Positions 35,866 through 46,026 are shown, counted from the stretch's first letter. The stretch is 64,000 nt of DNA from Verrucomicrobiaceae bacterium UBA7681 (GCA_002482965.1 DLGZ01000048.1:355156-419155); one strand, 5' to 3'. The notes: generated by a model from the letters alone, not told the origin. Numbers and translations: made by a program.

Positions 35866-38800
35866 ATGAGAAACTACGGACCCCCCCCGAAACAAGGCCT
35901 TTATGATCCGCAATTCGAGCACGACGCCTGCGGCGTCGGCTTCATTTGTCAGATGAAAGGCAAACGTTCTCACGCCATCGTACAGCAGGGTCTTACCATC
36001 CTGATCAATCTGGACCATCGCGGAGCGGTGGGCAGTGAAAAGAATACAGGAGACGGTGCTGGCATCCTCATGCAGGTCCCTGACAAATTTCTGCGCAAAG
36101 TGTCCGCCAAAGAAGGCGTGACCCTGCCTGCTGAAGGCCAATACGGCGTAGCCATGACCTACTGCTCCCCAGATGCCGCCGAGCGGGCTGCTGCAGCACG
36201 TGCCTTCGAGAAAGTGGCCGAAGAAGAAGGCCAGAAAGTGCTCGGCTGGCGTGACGTGCCGGTGGATAATTCGATGATCGGCCTCACGGCGAAGACCAGC
36301 GAACCGTTCATGCGCATGGCGTTCATCCAGCGCGGAGAAAACTGCCCGGATCAGCAGACCTTTGAGCGCAAGCTCTACATCATCCGCAAGCGTTCGGTGA
36401 CTGCAATCCGCACGGCAGAGGTGGACAGTTTCTGGTATTGCTCCAGCCTGTCCTCCCGAACCCTCGTTTTCAAAGGCATGCTGATGCCCGAGCAGGTGGG
36501 CCAGTATTTCCTCGATCTGCAGGATCCGGACATGGAATCGGCTCTGGCGCTGGTGCATTCCCGTTTCTCGACCAACACCTTCCCAAGCTGGGAGCGCTCA
36601 CATCCCTACCGCTACATCGCCCACAATGGCGAAATCAACACTCTGCGTGGCAACATCAGTTGGATGAAGGCGCGTCAGTCCCTGCTGGCCAGTCCGCTGT
36701 TCCCGGACGTCAAAAAGCTCTTCCCCATCGTCAATGAAAGCGGCTCAGACTCCGCCATGTTCGACAACGTGCTGGAACTGCTCGTCATGGGCGGCCGCTC
36801 GCTGCCGCATGCCATGATGATGATGATTCCTGAGCCGTGGAGCGGCCACGAGTCGATGGATGAGCAGCGCAAAGCCTTCTACGAGTATCATTCCTGCCTG
36901 ATGGAACCTTGGGACGGCCCGGCTTCCGTGGCCTTCACGGACGGCACCATGATGGGAGCCACCCTGGACCGCAACGGCCTGCGCCCTTCCCGTTATTACG
37001 TCACCAAGGACGATCTGGTCATCATGGCCTCGGAAGCCGGCGTTCTGCCGATCGCCCCCGAAAACGTGAAGCTCAAAGGCCGCCTGCAGCCCGGCAAAAT
37101 GTTCATCGTGAACATGGAGGAAGGCCGCATCGTCCCCGATGACGAAATCAAGGCGAAGATTGCCGCTGAAAAACCCTACCGCGAATGGCTGGACAAGCAC
37201 CTCGTGCACCTCGCTGACATCAAGGAAGGTGAACCCGTCGCTCCGCCTGACCACGAGACCATGCTGCAGCGTCAGCAGGCCTTTGGTTACAGCTTTGAAG
37301 ACCTTCGCAAACTCATGGTTCCCATGGGCCGCGACGGCGTGGAAGCCATCGGCTCCATGGGCACGGACATCCCGCTGGCCGTGCTCTCCAACAAATCGAA
37401 GCTGCTCTACGACTACTTCAAACAGCTCTTCGCCCAGGTCACGAACCCGCCGATCGACTGTATCCGCGAAGAAATCGTCACTTCCCCAATCACCACCATC
37501 GGTGCCGAGGGCAATCTGCTCGATCCGACGCCCGAAAGCTGCCATTTGATCGAACTCAAAACGCCGATCCTCAGCAACGAAGATCTGGCCAAGCTCAAGA
37601 GCGTGGCGCAGGGCCAGTTCAAAGCCGCCACCATCAACATCCTGTTTGATCCGAAGCAGGGGGCCGTCGGCCTCGAAAAAGCCATGGCCAAGATCTGCGC
37701 CAAGGCCGATGAACTGATCACCCAAGGCTGGAACATCCTCATCCTTTCCGACCGTGGCGTGTGCGCTGACAAAGCCGCCATCCCGGCCCTGCTCGCCGTG
37801 GGCGGCCTGCACCATCACCTGATCCGCAAAGGCACCCGCACCCAGTGCGACCTCGTGCTGGAATCCGGCGAACCGCGCGAAGTGCACCACTTCTGCACGC
37901 TCATCGGTTACGGCTGCGGAGCCATCAATCCTTACCTCGCCTTCGAAACGCTGGATGACATGATCCGTCAGGGTCTGCTGGTCAAAGTGGACCACAAGAC
38001 GGCGGTGTACAATTTCATCAAGGCCGCCACCAAAGGCGTCATCAAGGTCGCGTCGAAGATCGGCATTTCCACGATGCAGAGCTATCGTGGTGCGCAGATC
38101 TTTGAAGCCGTGGGCCTCAGCCAGAGCGTGGTCGACAAATACTTCACCTGGACCGCCACCCGCATCGAAGGCAGCGACATCAAGGTCATTGCCGAAGAAG
38201 CCATCCAGCGCCATCTGCGCGGCTACCCGACACGCGATTCACAGGTGCACGCCCTCGACGTCGGCGGCGACTACCAGTGGCGCAAGGAAGGTGAGGCGCA
38301 TCTGTTCAACCCGCTCACCATTCACACCCTGCAGAAAGCCGTCCGCACCGGCAACTACGACACCTTCAAGCAGTACACCGCACTGGTGAACACGCAGGTG
38401 AAGCAGTTCTACACCCTGCGCGGCTTGCTGGAATTCAAGGCACGTAAAGCGGTGCCAATCGAGGAAGTCGAATCCGTCGAGTCCATCATGAAGCGCTTCA
38501 AAACGGGCGCGATGAGCTATGGCTCCATCTCCAGCGAGGCGCACGAAGCACTCGCGATCGCCATGAACCGTGTCGGCGGCAAGTCGAACACCGGTGAAGG
38601 CGGCGAGGATGAGGCACGTTACACCTGGACCAACGAGAAGGGCGACTCCAAGAACAGCGCCATCAAGCAGGTTGCTTCCGGTCGTTTCGGCGTCACCAGC
38701 CTCTACCTTTCCCAAGCCAGGGAAATCCAGATCAAGATGGCCCAGGGCGCCAAGCCCGGTGAAGGTGGTCAGCTTCCTGGAACCAAGGTGTATCCTTGGA

Positions 38801-40452
38801 TCGCCAAGGTGCGCGGCTCCACGACGGGCGTCGGCCTCATCTCACCTCCGCCGCATCACGACATCTACTCCATTGAGGATCTGGCCCAGCTCATCCACGA
38901 CCTGAAGAATGCGAACCGGGCCGCCCGCGTGAGCGTGAAGCTCGTTTCCGAAGTCGGCGTCGGCACCATCGCTGCCGGTGTGGCCAAGGCGCACTCTGAC
39001 GTCGTTCTCATCTCTGGCTTCGACGGCGGCACCGGTGCCTCCCCGCAGACCTCCGTGAAACACGCCGGCCTGCCTTGGGAACTCGGCCTCGCCGAAACGC
39101 ATCAGACGCTCGTCCTGAACAATCTGCGCAGCCGCATCGTCGTCGAAGCCGACGGCCAGATGAAGACCGGCCGTGACGTCATCGTCGCTGCCCTGCTGGG
39201 CGCTGAGGAGTTCGGTTTCGCCACCGCGCCACTCGTCTCGCTGGGTTGCATCATGATGCGTGTCTGCCATCTGAACACCTGCCCTGTCGGTGTCGCCACC
39301 CAGGATCCTCAACTGCGCGCCAAATTCAGCGGCGACCCTGAGCATGCGGCCAATTTCATGAAGTTCATCGCCATGGAAGTGCGCGAACTCATGGCTCAGC
39401 TCGGATTCCGCACCCTGCAGGAAATGGTGGGCCGCACGGAGGTTCTCGAATCCCGCGCTGCCGTCGATCACTGGAAAGCACGTGGTATCGACCTCTCCAA
39501 CCTGCTTCATAAGCCGGATGTCGGCCCCGAAGTCGGACGCTTCTGCACCGAGGTGCAGGACCATGGCATCGACCGCTCGCTCGACATCACCACGCTCCTG
39601 GACCTGTGCAAACCGGCCATCGAGAAGGGTGAAAAAGTCCACGCCACCGTCGCCATCCGCAACGTCAACCGCACCATCGGCACCATCCTCGGCAACGAGG
39701 TCACCAAGCGCCACTGGCACGGCCTGCCGGACGACACCATCCATCTCAAGATGAACGGCACCGCCGGTCAGAGTTTCGGGGCCTTCATTCCGAAGGGCAT
39801 CACCCTCGAACTCGAAGGCGACGGCAACGATTACATCGGCAAGGGCCTCAGCGGCGGACGCATCATCATCTATCCCCCGGAAGGCTCCGACTTTGCCGCT
39901 GATGAAAACACCATCGCCGGCAACACCGCGCTCTACGGCGCGACGAGTGGCGAGCTCTTCCTGCGCGGCATGGCGGGCGAACGCTTCGCAGTGCGCAACT
40001 CCGGCGTCGATACCGTCGTCGAAGGCGTGGGTGACCATGGTTGCGAATACATGACCGGTGGTCGTGTGGTCGTGCTCGGTCTCACCGGACGCAACTTCGC
40101 CGCAGGCATGAGCGGTGGCGAGGCCTACGTTCTGGACGAAGCGGGCGATTTCGCCACCCGCTGCAACACGCAGATGGTCGGCCTCGAAAAACTCGAAGAC
40201 AAAGCCGAGATCGACGGCCTCTACGAACTCATCAAAAAGCACGCCGACCTCACCAAGAGCCAGAAAGCCTTCAAGGTTCTCGCACTCTGGGAGCAGATGG
40301 TGCCCAAGTTTGTCAAAGTGATGCCCAAGGACTACAAGCGTGTGCTCCAGGCCATCAAAAAGGCCACCGACGACGGCCTCACCGGCGACGACGCCCTCAA
40401 CGCCGCCTTTGAAGCCAACGCCCGCGACGTCGCCCGTATCGGCGGCAGCTAG
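35866..40452 (+). CDS. gltB: Glutamate synthase (NADPH) large subunit
   Basis: 1528 aa from the ATG at 35866; a TTG at 35842 in the same frame is less likely. Class II amidotransferase with the nucleophile Cys22 in HDACGVGFICQMKG after a short propeptide. The central region follows, then the FMN-binding synthase barrel (MSYGSISSEAHEALAIAMNR, GEGGEDEARY, GAKPGEGGQLPG, SGFDGGTGASPQ), the 3Fe-4S cysteines in GCIMMRVCHLNTCPVGVATQ and the C-terminal GXGXG beta-helix (GEAYVLDEAG). It makes glutamate from glutamine and 2-oxoglutarate with GltD, encoded 56 bp downstream. A 170-bp upstream gap probably holds the promoter; no convincing box was found. Confidence 0.97.
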   Translation: MRNYGPPPKQGLYDPQFEHDACGVGFICQMKGKRSHAIVQQGLTILINLDHRGAVGSEKNTGDGAGILMQVPDKFLRKVSAKEGVTLPAEGQYGVAMTYCSPDAAERAAAARAFEKVAEEEGQKVLGWRDVPVDNSMIGLTAKTSEPFMRMAFIQRGENCPDQQTFERKLYIIRKRSVTAIRTAEVDSFWYCSSLSSRTLVFKGMLMPEQVGQYFLDLQDPDMESALALVHSRFSTNTFPSWERSHPYRYIAHNGEINTLRGNISWMKARQSLLASPLFPDVKKLFPIVNESGSDSAMFDNVLELLVMGGRSLPHAMMMMIPEPWSGHESMDEQRKAFYEYHSCLMEPWDGPASVAFTDGTMMGATLDRNGLRPSRYYVTKDDLVIMASEAGVLPIAPENVKLKGRLQPGKMFIVNMEEGRIVPDDEIKAKIAAEKPYREWLDKHLVHLADIKEGEPVAPPDHETMLQRQQAFGYSFEDLRKLMVPMGRDGVEAIGSMGTDIPLAVLSNKSKLLYDYFKQLFAQVTNPPIDCIREEIVTSPITTIGAEGNLLDPTPESCHLIELKTPILSNEDLAKLKSVAQGQFKAATINILFDPKQGAVGLEKAMAKICAKADELITQGWNILILSDRGVCADKAAIPALLAVGGLHHHLIRKGTRTQCDLVLESGEPREVHHFCTLIGYGCGAINPYLAFETLDDMIRQGLLVKVDHKTAVYNFIKAATKGVIKVASKIGISTMQSYRGAQIFEAVGLSQSVVDKYFTWTATRIEGSDIKVIAEEAIQRHLRGYPTRDSQVHALDVGGDYQWRKEGEAHLFNPLTIHTLQKAVRTGNYDTFKQYTALVNTQVKQFYTLRGLLEFKARKAVPIEEVESVESIMKRFKTGAMSYGSISSEAHEALAIAMNRVGGKSNTGEGGEDEARYTWTNEKGDSKNSAIKQVASGRFGVTSLYLSQAREIQIKMAQGAKPGEGGQLPGTKVYPWIAKVRGSTTGVGLISPPPHHDIYSIEDLAQLIHDLKNANRAARVSVKLVSEVGVGTIAAGVAKAHSDVVLISGFDGGTGASPQTSVKHAGLPWELGLAETHQTLVLNNLRSRIVVEADGQMKTGRDVIVAALLGAEEFGFATAPLVSLGCIMMRVCHLNTCPVGVATQDPQLRAKFSGDPEHAANFMKFIAMEVRELMAQLGFRTLQEMVGRTEVLESRAAVDHWKARGIDLSNLLHKPDVGPEVGRFCTEVQDHGIDRSLDITTLLDLCKPAIEKGEKVHATVAIRNVNRTIGTILGNEVTKRHWHGLPDDTIHLKMNGTAGQSFGAFIPKGITLELEGDGNDYIGKGLSGGRIIIYPPEGSDFAADENTIAGNTALYGATSGELFLRGMAGERFAVRNSGVDTVVEGVGDHGCEYMTGGRVVVLGLTGRNFAAGMSGGEAYVLDEAGDFATRCNTQMVGLEKLEDKAEIDGLYELIKKHADLTKSQKAFKVLALWEQMVPKFVKVMPKDYKRVLQAIKKATDDGLTGDDALNAAFEANARDVARIGGS

Positions 40453-40508
40453 CATCGACCTCACGCGTTACAAACCAACAGACATCACCTTTTTACAGAC
40501 TAGAGACC

Positions 40509-41987
40509 ATGGGAAAACCAACCGGCTTCATCGAATTCGAACGCGAAATCCCCGCTGACCGCGACCCGCTTGAGCGCGTCAAAGATTGGAAGGAGTTCCA
40601 CCTGCATCTGCCAGAGGATCGCCTGAAAAATCAAGGCGCCCGCTGCATGGACTGCGGCATTCCTTTCTGCCACAGCGGCACCATGATCAGCGGTATGGCC
40701 AGCGGCTGCCCGATCAACAATATCATCCCGGAATGGAATGACCTGGTCTTCCGTGGGCTGTGGAAAGAGGCGCTTGATCGTCTGCACAAGACGAACAATT
40801 TCCCGGAATTCACCGGCCGCGTCTGCCCTGCTCCTTGCGAAGGCTCCTGCGTGCTCGGCATTCATGAGCCGCCTGTAACGATCAAGAACATCGAGGTCAG
40901 CATCATCGACAAAGGCTGGGAAGAAGGCTGGGTGAAACCCGATCTGCCGGACCAGCGCACCGGTAAAAAGATCGCCATCATTGGCTCCGGTCCTGCCGGA
41001 CTCAGCGCCGCTGCCCAGCTCAACAAGGCTGGCCACACCGTCACCGTCTTCGAACGTGCGGACCGCCCCGGCGGCCTGCTCATGTATGGCATCCCCAACA
41101 TGAAGCTCGACAAAAACGAGGTCGTCCTGCGTCGTGTGAAGCTGCTGGAAGACAGCGGCGTCACCTTCAAGTGCAACGTCAATGTCGGCACCGACATCAC
41201 CGCCGAACAGCTCACCAAGGATTTCGACGCCACCGTGATCTGCACGGGTGCCACCAAACCCCGCGATTTGCCGATCCCCGGCCGCGAACTGAAGGGCATC
41301 CATTTCGCCATGGACTTCCTCACGGCGAACACGAAAGCCGTGCTCGATCCTTCCGGCAAATACATCACCGCCGACGGCAAAAATGTCGTCATCATCGGTG
41401 GTGGTGACACCGGCACTGACTGCGTCGGCACCAGCGTGCGCCACGGCTGCACCACCGTCACCCAGCTCGAAATCATGGCCAAGCCGCCGCTCACCCGCGC
41501 TGCGAACAATCCATGGCCTGAGTGGCCCAAGACCTACAAGATGGACTACGGCCAGGAAGAGGCCGCCGCCAAGTTCGGCGACGATCCCCGCGTCTATCTC
41601 ACCACCGCCACCCACTTCGAAGGTGATGCCGATGGCAATGTCAAAGCCGTCCACGTCGTCAACATCGAGTGGAAGAAGGACGAAAAGGGCAATTTCGGCC
41701 CGCAGAAGATCGCCGGCACCGAGAAAGTCCTCCCCGCCGACCTCGTCCTGCTGGCCATGGGCTTCCTTGGGCCAGAACAGCCCCTGCTCGACGCTCTCAA
41801 CATCGAACGCGACCCACGCAGCAACGTGAAAGCCGAACACGAGAAATACACCACCAGCATCCCCGGCGTCTTTGCCGCCGGAGACTGCCGCCGTGGCCAG
41901 TCCCTCGTCGTCTGGGCCTTCAACGAAGGCCGCGGCGCCGCCCGCGAGTGCGACCGCTTCCTGATGGGTGAAACCGCCCTGCCGTAA
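40509..41987 (+). CDS. gltD: Glutamate synthase (NADPH) small subunit
   Basis: 492 aa. The N-terminal domain carries two Fe-S cluster motifs: CMDCGIPFCHSG and CPINNIIPEWN, then CPAPCEGSCVLG. An FAD site IAIIGSGPAGLSAAAQLNKA (about residues 155-174) and an NADPH site VVIIGGGDTGTDCVGTSVRH follow, and the C-terminus ends AAGDCRRGQSLVVWAFNEGR. It transfers NADPH electrons to GltB. The length and motifs match the beta subunit. Confidence 0.97.
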   Translation: MGKPTGFIEFEREIPADRDPLERVKDWKEFHLHLPEDRLKNQGARCMDCGIPFCHSGTMISGMASGCPINNIIPEWNDLVFRGLWKEALDRLHKTNNFPEFTGRVCPAPCEGSCVLGIHEPPVTIKNIEVSIIDKGWEEGWVKPDLPDQRTGKKIAIIGSGPAGLSAAAQLNKAGHTVTVFERADRPGGLLMYGIPNMKLDKNEVVLRRVKLLEDSGVTFKCNVNVGTDITAEQLTKDFDATVICTGATKPRDLPIPGRELKGIHFAMDFLTANTKAVLDPSGKYITADGKNVVIIGGGDTGTDCVGTSVRHGCTTVTQLEIMAKPPLTRAANNPWPEWPKTYKMDYGQEEAAAKFGDDPRVYLTTATHFEGDADGNVKAVHVVNIEWKKDEKGNFGPQKIAGTEKVLPADLVLLAMGFLGPEQPLLDALNIERDPRSNVKAEHEKYTTSIPGVFAAGDCRRGQSLVVWAFNEGRGAARECDRFLMGETALP

Positions 41988-42025
41988 GACACTGATAATC
42001 AGCAACCTGAGCTAAGCCTCTGCTC

Positions 42026-43180
42026 TTATCGGGCGAGGCTGCTCAGGAACTGTTTGAAGAACACCACTCCGGCCTCCAGATCACTGACGGCGATGAATTC
42101 GTCCTTCGTGTGAGCTTGTGCAATCGAGCCGGGACCAATGGCGATGGCTGGCGTGCCAGCAGCGGCCAGAAAGGCTGCATCGCAGAACCATGGGGCACCA
42201 GTCAGACCGGCTCCAGCGGTGATCAGCTTCTGCACAAAGTAGTTCGAAGGATCGGTATCGAGGTGAAATGCCTCGCTGGCGACCGTGATGCAGGCGGTTG
42301 CATCAATATGCTGCACGAAGTCCGTCAGTAATGACAGAGCACCGCCAGCTTTCTGCAATCCCGGCGTGGTGCGGATGTCCACGCGCAGTTTGCAGGAATC
42401 TGCAACGATGTTGCTGCGTGTGCCGCCTTGGATCATGCCGAGATTGATGGTGCTGACTCCGAGCCATTCGTCCTCGCCACTGGTTTCGGCCAACGTTTTG
42501 CGAAAGTCTGTATCCAGCGCAGTGACGAGCTTTGCCATTTTCACGATCGCATTGACACCCAGGTGCGGCGTGGCGCCATGCACTGCAACACCGGTGGTGT
42601 GCACATCGGCCCAGAGGCAGCCTTTGTGACGAAACACGGTCTTCAAGCTCGTCGGCTCGCCGATGATGGCGAGGTCATAGCGGCCGTGGTTTTTCGCAAA
42701 GTGTTGAGAACCAAGCTGTGCGCTCTCTTCGGACATGAAGCCGACGAAATGGATTTCCACCGGCAGGGAGGGGATCTCGTGGCGCATTTCGTGCAGGGCC
42801 CAGAGCATGGAGGCCATGGGGCCCTTGGTGTCGGAGGCTCCCCGGCCCCAGATTTTGCCGTCACGGAGTTCGCCGCCGAAGGGCTCGATGGTCATGCCGC
42901 CCACGCTCACGGTGTCGGTGTGGGGAGCGAAGAGGATGCGGGGTTTGGGTGTGCCGTCTGCGCTTGGATTGGTGGGGAAGTGGCCTATTACATTGGGTCT
43001 GCCAGGTTCCACTTCTTGCAGCGTTACGCTTGCTCCTGCAGCGCGTAGAAACTCTGCCACGTAAAGCGCGCATTGCTCTTCGCCGATGCCGTCTGTGCCG
43101 GGATCTCCATCCGGGTTTACTGAAGGGATGCGTACCAGTGCCTGGGTGAGTTCGACGACGTTCGCAGGAAGTGAGGTCAT
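42026..43180 (-). CDS. M20 family metallopeptidase (ArgE/DapE type)
   Basis: 384 aa from the ATG at 43180; the longer frame overlaps the divergent cytochrome promoter. Metal-site motifs: ILFAPHTDTVSVGG (His and Asp), GRGASDTKGPMASML (bridging Asp), VGFMSEESAQLGS (catalytic and metal Glu) and the later AQAHTKDEFIA (His). The dimerisation domain includes GGTRSNIVADSCKLRVDIRT. Family members deacylate N-acyl amino acids or cleave dipeptides; the substrate (acetylornithine, succinyl-diaminopimelate or another) is not determined. Confidence 0.9.
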   Translation of the reverse strand: MTSLPANVVELTQALVRIPSVNPDGDPGTDGIGEEQCALYVAEFLRAAGASVTLQEVEPGRPNVIGHFPTNPSADGTPKPRILFAPHTDTVSVGGMTIEPFGGELRDGKIWGRGASDTKGPMASMLWALHEMRHEIPSLPVEIHFVGFMSEESAQLGSQHFAKNHGRYDLAIIGEPTSLKTVFRHKGCLWADVHTTGVAVHGATPHLGVNAIVKMAKLVTALDTDFRKTLAETSGEDEWLGVSTINLGMIQGGTRSNIVADSCKLRVDIRTTPGLQKAGGALSLLTDFVQHIDATACITVASEAFHLDTDPSNYFVQKLITAGAGLTGAPWFCDAAFLAAAGTPAIAIGPGSIAQAHTKDEFIAVSDLEAGVVFFKQFLSSLAR

Positions 43181-43310
43181 GGGGCAGAAAGGCACAGGCG
43201 GCTGGCGCGTGCAAGTGCGACAAAATTGTCGTGGAGTGTGTCGGATTTGGCAAAAAAGGCCGCCCGAAGCATTGTTGCAAACCCTGTGCAACTTACGGCG
43301 TTTTTTACCC

Positions 43311-44027
43311 ATGAAAACCCGCCTCCTATTTTTGCTTCTCAGTGGAGTGGCGCATGCCGCCGATCCTGTGATAACGACCAAGGCTGCGGATGGGAAGACG
43401 ATTTTTCAGACCGTGTGTGCGCAATGCCATGGGACCGCTGGTGAAGGCAAGCCTGAGATCAAATCGCCGTCCATTGCCGGGATGCCTGCGTGGTATGTGA
43501 ACACGCAGTTTGCCAATTTGAGGGAAGGTCGGCGGGGACATGATGCGGCGGATCCGCAGTCGTTCATGATGGCGGCGGTCGCGAAGGCGTTGCAGCCGGA
43601 GCAGATCAAGGCGGTGGTCGCTTATTTGGAGCAGATGCCCATGAAGGTGCCGATGGGCAAAGACCGTGAAATCGCGAACGCTAGTGCGCAGGATGGCATG
43701 CGGCTTTTCCAAGAGCGCTGCATGGAATGCCACCGCTACAATGCCAGCGGTGAAATGGCCTTCGGCAGCCCGCCGCTCATTGGACGGCAGAGCTGGTATC
43801 TTGAGGAACAGCTCAAGAAATTCAAATCCGGCAAACGCGGAGCCATGAAGAATGATGTGAACGGCGCGAAGATGGTGCAGATCACCAATTTCTTTGTCGA
43901 AGACGAGCAGATGCTGCGGGACGTGGTGGCCTACATCATATCCCTCAATCCCGACCCGGCGGCTTCGCCAGAAGAACAGAAAAAGCAGATCATCGAAGGC
44001 AGTCCGTTTGAGAGCGCGGGGCGATGA
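43311..44027 (+). CDS. Secreted dihaem cytochrome c
   Basis: 238 aa from the ATG at 43311, with signal peptide LLFLLLSGVAHAA. Two class I cytochrome domains: the first with CAQCHGTAGEG (Cys36, Cys39, His40), the second with CMECHRYNASG at about residues 141-145. Met ligands are plausible in MPAWYVNTQF and MVQITNFF. The tandem arrangement resembles c4-type or cbb3-associated cytochromes that carry electrons between periplasmic dehydrogenases and oxidases. Its stop codon abuts the stop of the convergent DUF1501 gene (44027/44028). Confidence 0.9.
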   Translation: MKTRLLFLLLSGVAHAADPVITTKAADGKTIFQTVCAQCHGTAGEGKPEIKSPSIAGMPAWYVNTQFANLREGRRGHDAADPQSFMMAAVAKALQPEQIKAVVAYLEQMPMKVPMGKDREIANASAQDGMRLFQERCMECHRYNASGEMAFGSPPLIGRQSWYLEEQLKKFKSGKRGAMKNDVNGAKMVQITNFFVEDEQMLRDVVAYIISLNPDPAASPEEQKKQIIEGSPFESAGR

Positions 44028-45323
44028 TCAGGCGTGGGCTTGGAGTTCTTTGACGGGTTCGCCTTTGCTGAGGGCCATGGGGCGGCCGACGGGGGTCATG
44101 ACTTCGCGGCTGTAGTCGATGCCGAGGAGGTCTTGCACGGTGGCGTGGAGGTCTTCGACGAGGACTGGTTTCTCGGGCGCTTGCTTTTCGCCCTGGGGAT
44201 CGGTGGCACCGATGACGCGGCCGCCGGCGAAGCCGCCACCGGAGACGAGCATGCTGAAGGCGTGCGGCCAGTGGTCGCGACCGCCGACGTTGTTGATCTT
44301 GGGGGTGCGGCCGAACTCGCCGCCACAGACGACGATGGTGCTTTCGAGGAGGTTGAGTTTTTTGAGGTCGCGGATCAAGGAGGCGTAGGCGGCGTCGAGG
44401 ATTTTGACCTGGGTGGCCTGGCCTTCGAGGTTGTTGGCGTGGGTGTCCCAGCCGTTGAGGGTGACTTCGACGCAGCGAACACCGGCTTGAATGAGGCGGA
44501 CGGCGGCGAAGCAACCGCGACCGAAAGGGGTGTCGCCGTAGGCGTTGAGTTCTTTGGCCGGGGCATCGGTGACGTTGAAGGCTTTCAACTGGTCCGAGGA
44601 CATCATGTTGCGCGCCCGCTGCATGGAGATTTGATGCAGGGTTTTGGTTTGGTCCATGTTTGCCTCGCGTCCGCGAGCGAAGGCCTGCTCGACTACGGCG
44701 AGGCCTTCCATGCGGCGGTCCATGCGTTTGTTTTCCACGCGGGCTTTGACATCCGGCACGGGAGATTTGGGGTCGTACATTTGAAAGGCATCGTACTGGG
44801 CACCGAAGAAGCCGCCGCGTGCGGGCCATTGATTGGGGAGGATGGAGACGTGGGTGGGGATTTCGATTTTGGCCTCGGGGAGTTCGTGGCAGACGATGGC
44901 GCCGATGCTGGGGTGAATGAGGGTGGGATCGGGGCGATAGCCGGTCTTGATGTTGTAGAAGGCGCGTTCGTGATCCCCTTCCTTGCTGACCATGGAGCGG
45001 ATCAACGAGACGTCCTGCATGACGCTGGCGGTTTGTTCGAGACCGGCGGCGAAGTTGACGCCTTTGATGGCGGTGGGGATGGCTTTGACGCCGCCGCCGA
45101 TATTGGTTTCGGGGTGGGGATCGAAGGTGTCGAGCTGGCTGGCGGCGCCGCCGAGCCAGAGGAGGATGACGGAGCGGGCGGGTTTGCCTTTGGGGGCTGC
45201 TTCGGCTTCGACGGCGAGGATGTCGGCGAGTGGGGTGAGCCAGGAGATGCCTGCGACGCCAGCGCCGCGTAGCAGGGTGCGACGGGCGAGATGAGCGGGG
45301 CTGTGGCAGGGGGAGGTGTTCAT
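44028..45323 (-). CDS. DUF1501 domain protein, exported (third copy)
   Basis: 431 aa. The N-terminus (LARRTLLRGAGVAGISWLTP) is a Tat signal. Family features are VILLWLGGAASQLDTFDPHP, VSLIRSMVSKEGDHERAFYN, GVRCVEVTLNGWDTHANNLE, IVVCGGEFGRTPKINNVGGR and DLHATVQDLLGIDYSREVM. Its cytochrome partner is probably the DUF1549/1553 protein at 46173-47834, separated from it by an unusual 850-bp repeat-filled gap instead of the usual few bases. Confidence 0.92.
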   Translation of the reverse strand: MNTSPCHSPAHLARRTLLRGAGVAGISWLTPLADILAVEAEAAPKGKPARSVILLWLGGAASQLDTFDPHPETNIGGGVKAIPTAIKGVNFAAGLEQTASVMQDVSLIRSMVSKEGDHERAFYNIKTGYRPDPTLIHPSIGAIVCHELPEAKIEIPTHVSILPNQWPARGGFFGAQYDAFQMYDPKSPVPDVKARVENKRMDRRMEGLAVVEQAFARGREANMDQTKTLHQISMQRARNMMSSDQLKAFNVTDAPAKELNAYGDTPFGRGCFAAVRLIQAGVRCVEVTLNGWDTHANNLEGQATQVKILDAAYASLIRDLKKLNLLESTIVVCGGEFGRTPKINNVGGRDHWPHAFSMLVSGGGFAGGRVIGATDPQGEKQAPEKPVLVEDLHATVQDLLGIDYSREVMTPVGRPMALSKGEPVKELQAHA

Positions 45324-45382
45324 GGCGTGAATCGTGGGCTGTGGGTGCTAAGGCGACCATTCATCAGAGCGGAGGGACGTGG

Positions 45383-45505
45383 AGACGCTGCTGGAGGGGG
45401 CGGCGTGTGAAGGGAGCGCTGGGTTTGCTTTCCGATGATCCTGCGGATTTCCAGGGTAGGCTCGGCAACCCTTCGCTATGATCCGAAGCCCCTTTGGGGC
45501 TGGGG
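45383..45505 (+). repeat. Structured dispersed repeat R, copy 1 (degenerate stem 1)
   Basis: Shares GCGCTGGGTTTGCTTTCC, then CCAGGGTAG and GCTCGGCAACCC with the other copies, but lacks the CCTCGCTGAG core. It ends with hairpin AGCCCC TTT GGGGCT (45487-45501). Other copies are at 45724, 49304, 50725 and 63121, all in the plus orientation. Confidence 0.75.
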
Positions 45506-45555
45506 GAACATGAGAAGACGATGGGTGTGGCTTTGCCTTCGCCATGGCGTCTCGC

Positions 45556-45643
45556 AAAACTCATTTCCGTTTGGCAGGCTGACTCTTGTTTGAAAGTCTT
45601 GGGCTTCGACGGCGGAGGGCTGAGGACAGCCCGCCCTGCCTGC
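45556..45643 (+). repeat. Dispersed repeat C, copy 1
   Basis: Starts AAACTCATTTCCGTTT and ends in a GC hairpin (GGGCTG AGGA CAGCCC, about 45617-45632) followed by GCCCTGCCTGCG. It matches 63371-63460 over about 90 bp at roughly 80% by eye. Both copies lie about 50-125 bp after an R element. Confidence 0.65.
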
Positions 45644-45723
45644 GGTGGGCACTTGTTTATCTCTCCGACAGCAGCACCGGCGATGGTAAAGCTCGCTAAT
45701 CGCTGCGGCGGAATGGCGTGACA

Positions 45724-45855
45724 AACGCTGCTGGCTGATGCGGTGTGTAAAAGCTGCGCTGGGTTTGCTTTCCAGAGATTGGGGCCGGACCCAGGGTTGC
45801 CTCGCTGAGGCTCGGCTAACCCTGGGCTGAAATCCGCAGCCCCTTTGGGGCTGGG
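45724..45855 (+). repeat. Structured dispersed repeat R, copy 2
   Basis: AACGCTGCTGG start, GCTGGGTTTGCTTTCC, stem 1 arms CCCAGGGTT / AACCCTGGG with the inner CCTC GCT GAGG hairpin, and stem 2 AGCCCC TTT GGGGCT (45838-45852). This copy gives the fullest form of the structure. Confidence 0.8.
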
Positions 45856-45871
45856 GAATGAGAGTTTCAAG

Positions 45872-45910
45872 CCGGAATGGGCGTGCCTGACCGAGTGGCA
45901 TGTGTTCATG
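45872..45910 (+). repeat. Short direct repeat D, copy 1
   Basis: About 39 bp (GGAATGGGCGTGCCTGACCG, then GGCATGTGTTCATG) matching 46129-46168 with a few changes. The second copy ends beside the stop of the DUF1549 gene. Confidence 0.55.
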
Positions 45911-46026
45911 AATGGCACTCGGTTAAAGGCATGTGCCGGAGCCATCGATCGCCAGAAACAGCGGCTGCCTTGGAGCGCAGAGGAGGAAGTCGTCCACGCC
46001 GTGTGTGGCAGGCAGGATGGTGCGAT

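Noticed and set aside
36745..42005. Long minus frames of 489, 540 and 501 aa
   Set aside because: Antisense to gltB and gltD, rich in Asp/Gly/His/Ala, no recognisable domain.
43218..43231. Inverted repeat CGACAA-AA-TTGTCG upstream of the dihaem cytochrome
   Set aside because: Could be an operator, but it is short, has no second copy and no regulator gene nearby.
43990..45360. 456-aa minus frame and 412-aa plus frame (44034-45272) over the DUF1501 gene
   Set aside because: Both overlap a well-supported DUF1501 gene and have low-complexity Arg/Pro/Ser or Gly/Asp/Ala composition.
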